The notes under the pieces are model-generated. The model was given only the letters and a program-made list of their open reading frames with translations, was not told where the DNA came from and searched no databases. Below are positions 5,654 to 7,087 of a DNA stretch of 7,087 nt, piece after piece. This DNA comes from Ignavibacteria bacterium (GTDB lineage: Bacteria > Bacteroidota > Ignavibacteria > Ignavibacteriales > Ignavibacteriaceae), in assembly GCA_030648225.1 (NCBI GenBank), contig JAUSIA010000297.1:1-7087 (forward strand), written 5' to 3'. Position numbers and translations under genes: made by a program. Positions within the stretch are counted from its first letter, which is position 1; every line of letters begins with the position of its first letter.

Positions 5654-5676
5654 TTGAAACCGTTTCAATGGTTTAA
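5654..5676. repeat. Palindrome d, copy 2
   Basis: Matches 4963-4985 except for C to T at 5669, which breaks one pair of the dyad (AACCGTT-TC-AATGGTT). It lies 23 bases after the REP (-) hairpin. The transposase start codon follows 15 bases later. Confidence 0.8.
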
Positions 5677-5691
5677 ATAGGTAAGTGCAAA

Positions 5692-6139
5692 ATGTCTCAT
5701 TCATTTTACTAAGGTATGGATTCACGGTGTTTTTTCTACAAAGGATCGTATACCAATTATCAAAAAAGATTTTGAGAATGCTTTATATAGTTACATACAA
5801 AACCTTCTTGAAAACGAACTTGACTTTAGAGTGAAAATAATAAATGGAATGAGTGAGCATTTACACATTTTGTTTCTTTTAAATCCTAATTATGCACTGA
5901 AAGATGTTTTCCACAGAATAAAAGGAAGCTCCTCTCACTGGATCAACCAGGAAAATTTTATTAAGGAAAAGTTTGCCTGGCAAACCGGATACAGTGCGTT
6001 TTCTGTCAGTGAATCAAAGTTGAACGATGTGGAAAAATATATTCAAAATCAGAAAGAGCATCACAAGAAGATTACTTTTCAGGAAGAGTTTGAAGCATTT
6101 ATAAAAAAATATGGGTTTAATATTCTGGGAAACGGTTAA
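5692..6139 (+). pseudogene. IS200-like Y1 transposase (RAYT/COG1943 type), frameshifted near the start
   Basis: ATG 5692 reads MSHSFY and stops at 5710. One T fewer in the run 5704-5707 gives MSHSFTKVWIHGVFSTKDRI and continues without interruption to the TAA at 6137, making 148 residues, a normal length for short Y1 transposases. In that numbering the metal-binding HUH pair is H56-L57-H58 (MSEHLHILFLL) and the likely nucleophile is Y116 (EKYIQNQKEHHKK). FAWQTGYSAFSVSESK before it is also typical. The family cuts and rejoins single-stranded DNA at hairpin-bearing sites; REP-associated members act on REP sequences. The uninterrupted frame could only restart at GTG 5831, losing the first beta strand and about 46 residues, so this copy is probably inactive unless the extra T is a sequencing error or the ribosome slips there. 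Upstream and downstream hairpins are the likely substrates. A weak AGGTAAG precedes the ATG. Confidence 0.82.
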
Positions 6140-6146
6140 AACCGTT
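6131..6146. repeat. Palindrome a, copy 3, overlapping the transposase stop codon
   Basis: Exact copy of AACGGTTAAAACCGTT. The transposase frame reads Asn-Gly-stop through it (AAC GGT TAA), so the last two residues and the stop come from the repeat. Confidence 0.85.
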
Positions 6147-6171
6147 ATAGATTTTTTCTTTTATTTGTGTT

Positions 6172-6191
6172 CCCATAGATAAATCTATGGG
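6172..6191 (+). repeat. REP hairpin (+), copy 3
   Basis: Identical to 4838-4857 with the same TT before and CT after. Unlike units 1 and 2, no REP (-) or palindrome d follows. Instead there is a short AAGAC-rich stretch (6194-6212) and an isolated TTATGGGCTGG at 6220-6230 that may be a REP fragment. Confidence 0.85.
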
Positions 6192-6355
6192 CTAAGACTA
6201 AGACAAGACAAGGCAGGTCTTATGGGCTGGAAGACAAATTTATAGAGCTTTCAATTCATTCTGGTGATTTAAAATATATACGTTGTCCCCTGTTCAACAT
6301 ATAACTTACTTCTATATTATATAGTAATTCATTAATATTATGTTAGGAGGTAGCG

Positions 6356-6745
6356 ATGTATACAACAGGAAAAAAATCTAAAATACTTAATTTAATCTTT
6401 CCCCTTTTCATCCTTCTGCTTATCATATCAATCTCCAGCTGCAATAAAGATGAAACTCCAACAGGCAATAATGGTAATCCGGGACCTAATGAAGTATTTA
6501 TGCGAAACGATTCATTTTCACCGGCAAGCAGAACGGTTTCTGCAGGAACAACAATTAAATGGATCAACAAAGAAAATGACACACACGATGTAACCAGTGG
6601 AACCCCGAGTTCTCCTTCGGGTTTGTTTAGTTCACCTGATCTGAATGTGAATGGAGAATTCACCTTTACATTTACTCAGGCTGGTACATTTCCATATTTC
6701 TGTTCTCATCACATAGGAATGACAGGAACAATTATAGTTCAATGA
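6356..6745 (+). CDS. Cupredoxin-domain lipoprotein (plastocyanin-like blue copper protein)
   Basis: This 129-residue exported protein has a strong TAGGAGG ribosome binding site at 6344-6350, five bases before the ATG. Residues 1-28 form a lipoprotein signal peptide (KKSKILNLIFPLFILLLIIS), with the lipidated Cys at 29 in ISSC, followed by a polar Asn/Gly/Pro linker. The single cupredoxin domain (about 45-129) shows four type 1 copper ligands: H77 (DTHDVTSG), C116, H119 and M122 (FCSHHIGMTGTIIV). The CxxHxxM spacing is shorter than the CxxHxxxxM of plant plastocyanin, but I know it from bacterial cupredoxin lipoproteins. Expected role is electron transfer or copper handling at the cell envelope; the partner is not visible here. 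Without an adjacent oxidase or copper-efflux gene, the pathway remains open. It appears to be a single-gene unit ending at the hairpin at 6779. Confidence 0.9.
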   Translation: MYTTGKKSKILNLIFPLFILLLIISISSCNKDETPTGNNGNPGPNEVFMRNDSFSPASRTVSAGTTIKWINKENDTHDVTSGTPSSPSGLFSSPDLNVNGEFTFTFTQAGTFPYFCSHHIGMTGTIIVQ

Positions 6746-6778
6746 TTAAATGAAGATGTTCAATCACTAAAAGAAGTT

Positions 6779-6813
6779 AATTGTCAGTCTGAGTTTATTG
6801 AAGACTGACAATT
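6779..6813. terminator. Hairpin between convergent genes, probable bidirectional terminator
   Basis: AATTGTCAGTCT (6779-6790) pairs exactly with AGACTGACAATT (6802-6813), a 12-bp stem with an 11-base loop. Only short T-rich sequence follows on each strand (CTTGATT on +, AACTTCTTTT on -). It lies between the cupredoxin gene and a gene coming from the opposite side, which fits a shared terminator. Confidence 0.6.
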
Positions 6814-6900
6814 CTTGATTATGTCATAATATTCAGTGTGACAGAAAATTTTTCTTTTGAGAAAGGCATTCAAGCGGTGAATGTTAAACCTTATCCCAAT

Positions 6901-7087
6901 CTATTCCATCCATTCATTCCAGACTTCCGGCTTATATCCAACTGTAACCAATCTTCCATTTCTTACGATCGGTATTTTAAAAAGCAGAGGATCATTCAGC
7001 AGCTCTTCTTCAATATTAAAAACCATATAAGCAAGATTTCTTTTATGAAACTGCTTTCCTTCCCTGTCAATCAGTTCTTCAAGCGGG
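6901..7087 (-). CDS. ArsC/Spx-family thioredoxin-fold protein, C-terminal part
   Basis: This minus-strand frame is open from the window edge to a TAG (complement of 6901-6903), giving the last 61 residues. LEELIDREGKQFHKRNLAYM, then NDPLLFKIPIVRNGRLVTVG and YKPEVWNEW are typical of the C-terminal half of ArsC-like proteins (arsenate reductase, YffB, Spx). It has the cis-Pro segment IPIVR and the closing VGYxPEVWxxW. Family knowledge: members are glutaredoxin-fold enzymes or RNA polymerase-binding regulators with an N-terminal Cys. That Cys lies outside the window, so arsenate reductase and Spx-like roles cannot be separated. The gene is convergent with the cupredoxin gene, with a hairpin between them. 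Confidence 0.85.
   Translation of the reverse strand, partial: PLEELIDREGKQFHKRNLAYMVFNIEEELLNDPLLFKIPIVRNGRLVTVGYKPEVWNEWME

Larger units (their letters stand above)
5611..6191 (+). mobile_element. RAYT-type Y1 transposase locus with flanking REP ends
   Basis: The order is REP (-) hairpin, palindrome d, Y1 transposase gene, palindrome a (overlapping the stop codon), REP (+) hairpin. This resembles an IS200/IS605-type or REPtron arrangement, in which a single-strand HUH transposase acts on hairpins near its ends. True cleavage sites and outer boundaries cannot be fixed from one copy, and no target duplication is expected for this class. The damaged gene suggests the element can move only if a related transposase acts in trans. 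Confidence 0.6.

Noticed and set aside
4797..6193. CRISPR array
   Set aside because: Although palindromic repeats recur, they are of several types at about 700-base spacing with genes between them, not uniform repeats with short unique spacers, and no cas gene is present.
6194..6355. AAGAC-rich run (6194-6212) as a tandem repeat or small RNA
   Set aside because: Only three or four imperfect pentamers; no hairpin with terminator follows. The rest of the gap before the cupredoxin gene shows nothing beyond its ribosome binding site.

Overview
The window is AT-rich chromosomal DNA, probably from a member of the Ignavibacteria or another Bacteroidota/Chlorobiota (FCB) lineage. This placement is inference. 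It rests on a SusA-like GH13 glycosidase end, a DUF5989 mini-protein, a GSI-beta glutamine synthetase behind an Lrp/AsnC regulator, a cupredoxin lipoprotein, and a TTG-N20-TATATTTG promoter of the Bacteroidetes type. No rRNA or tRNA is present to settle it.

Left part (1-3043) is core metabolism on the + strand. It holds the C-terminal end of an alpha-amylase-family enzyme, a 52-residue DUF5989 membrane protein, a possible lysine-rich small ORF, then an Lrp/AsnC regulator 25 bases ahead of glnA, closed by a clear intrinsic terminator. The regulator and glnA look like one nitrogen-responsive operon.

The middle (3045-4152) is a decay zone. It has a cluster of short palindromes (3160-3282) and two broken genes on the minus strand: a C-terminal scrap of a PLP aminotransferase, and a two-helix membrane protein with a strong ribosome binding site but a one-base frameshift. 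About 300 bases without a gene follow.

The right part (4153-6355) is the unusual section. A four-helix membrane protein, a DUF1801 protein and an IS200-like Y1 (REP-associated, RAYT-type) transposase follow one another, and the three gaps after them carry copies of one composite repeat. The unit order is palindrome a, REP hairpin (+), REP hairpin (-), palindrome d. The hairpins are 20 bases long, with variable but perfectly compensated 7-bp arms around an inner closing pair and a T(A/G)AA loop. The same architecture with other arm sequences occurs at 3160-3282. The transposase gene lies between a REP(-)/d end and an a/REP(+) end, and its stop codon is inside palindrome a. It also has a one-base frameshift at codon 5, so this copy is probably dead. 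The DUF1801 gene sits in the equivalent position between two units.

The right end has a cupredoxin lipoprotein and, convergent to it across a hairpin, the C-terminus of an ArsC/Spx-family thioredoxin-fold protein.
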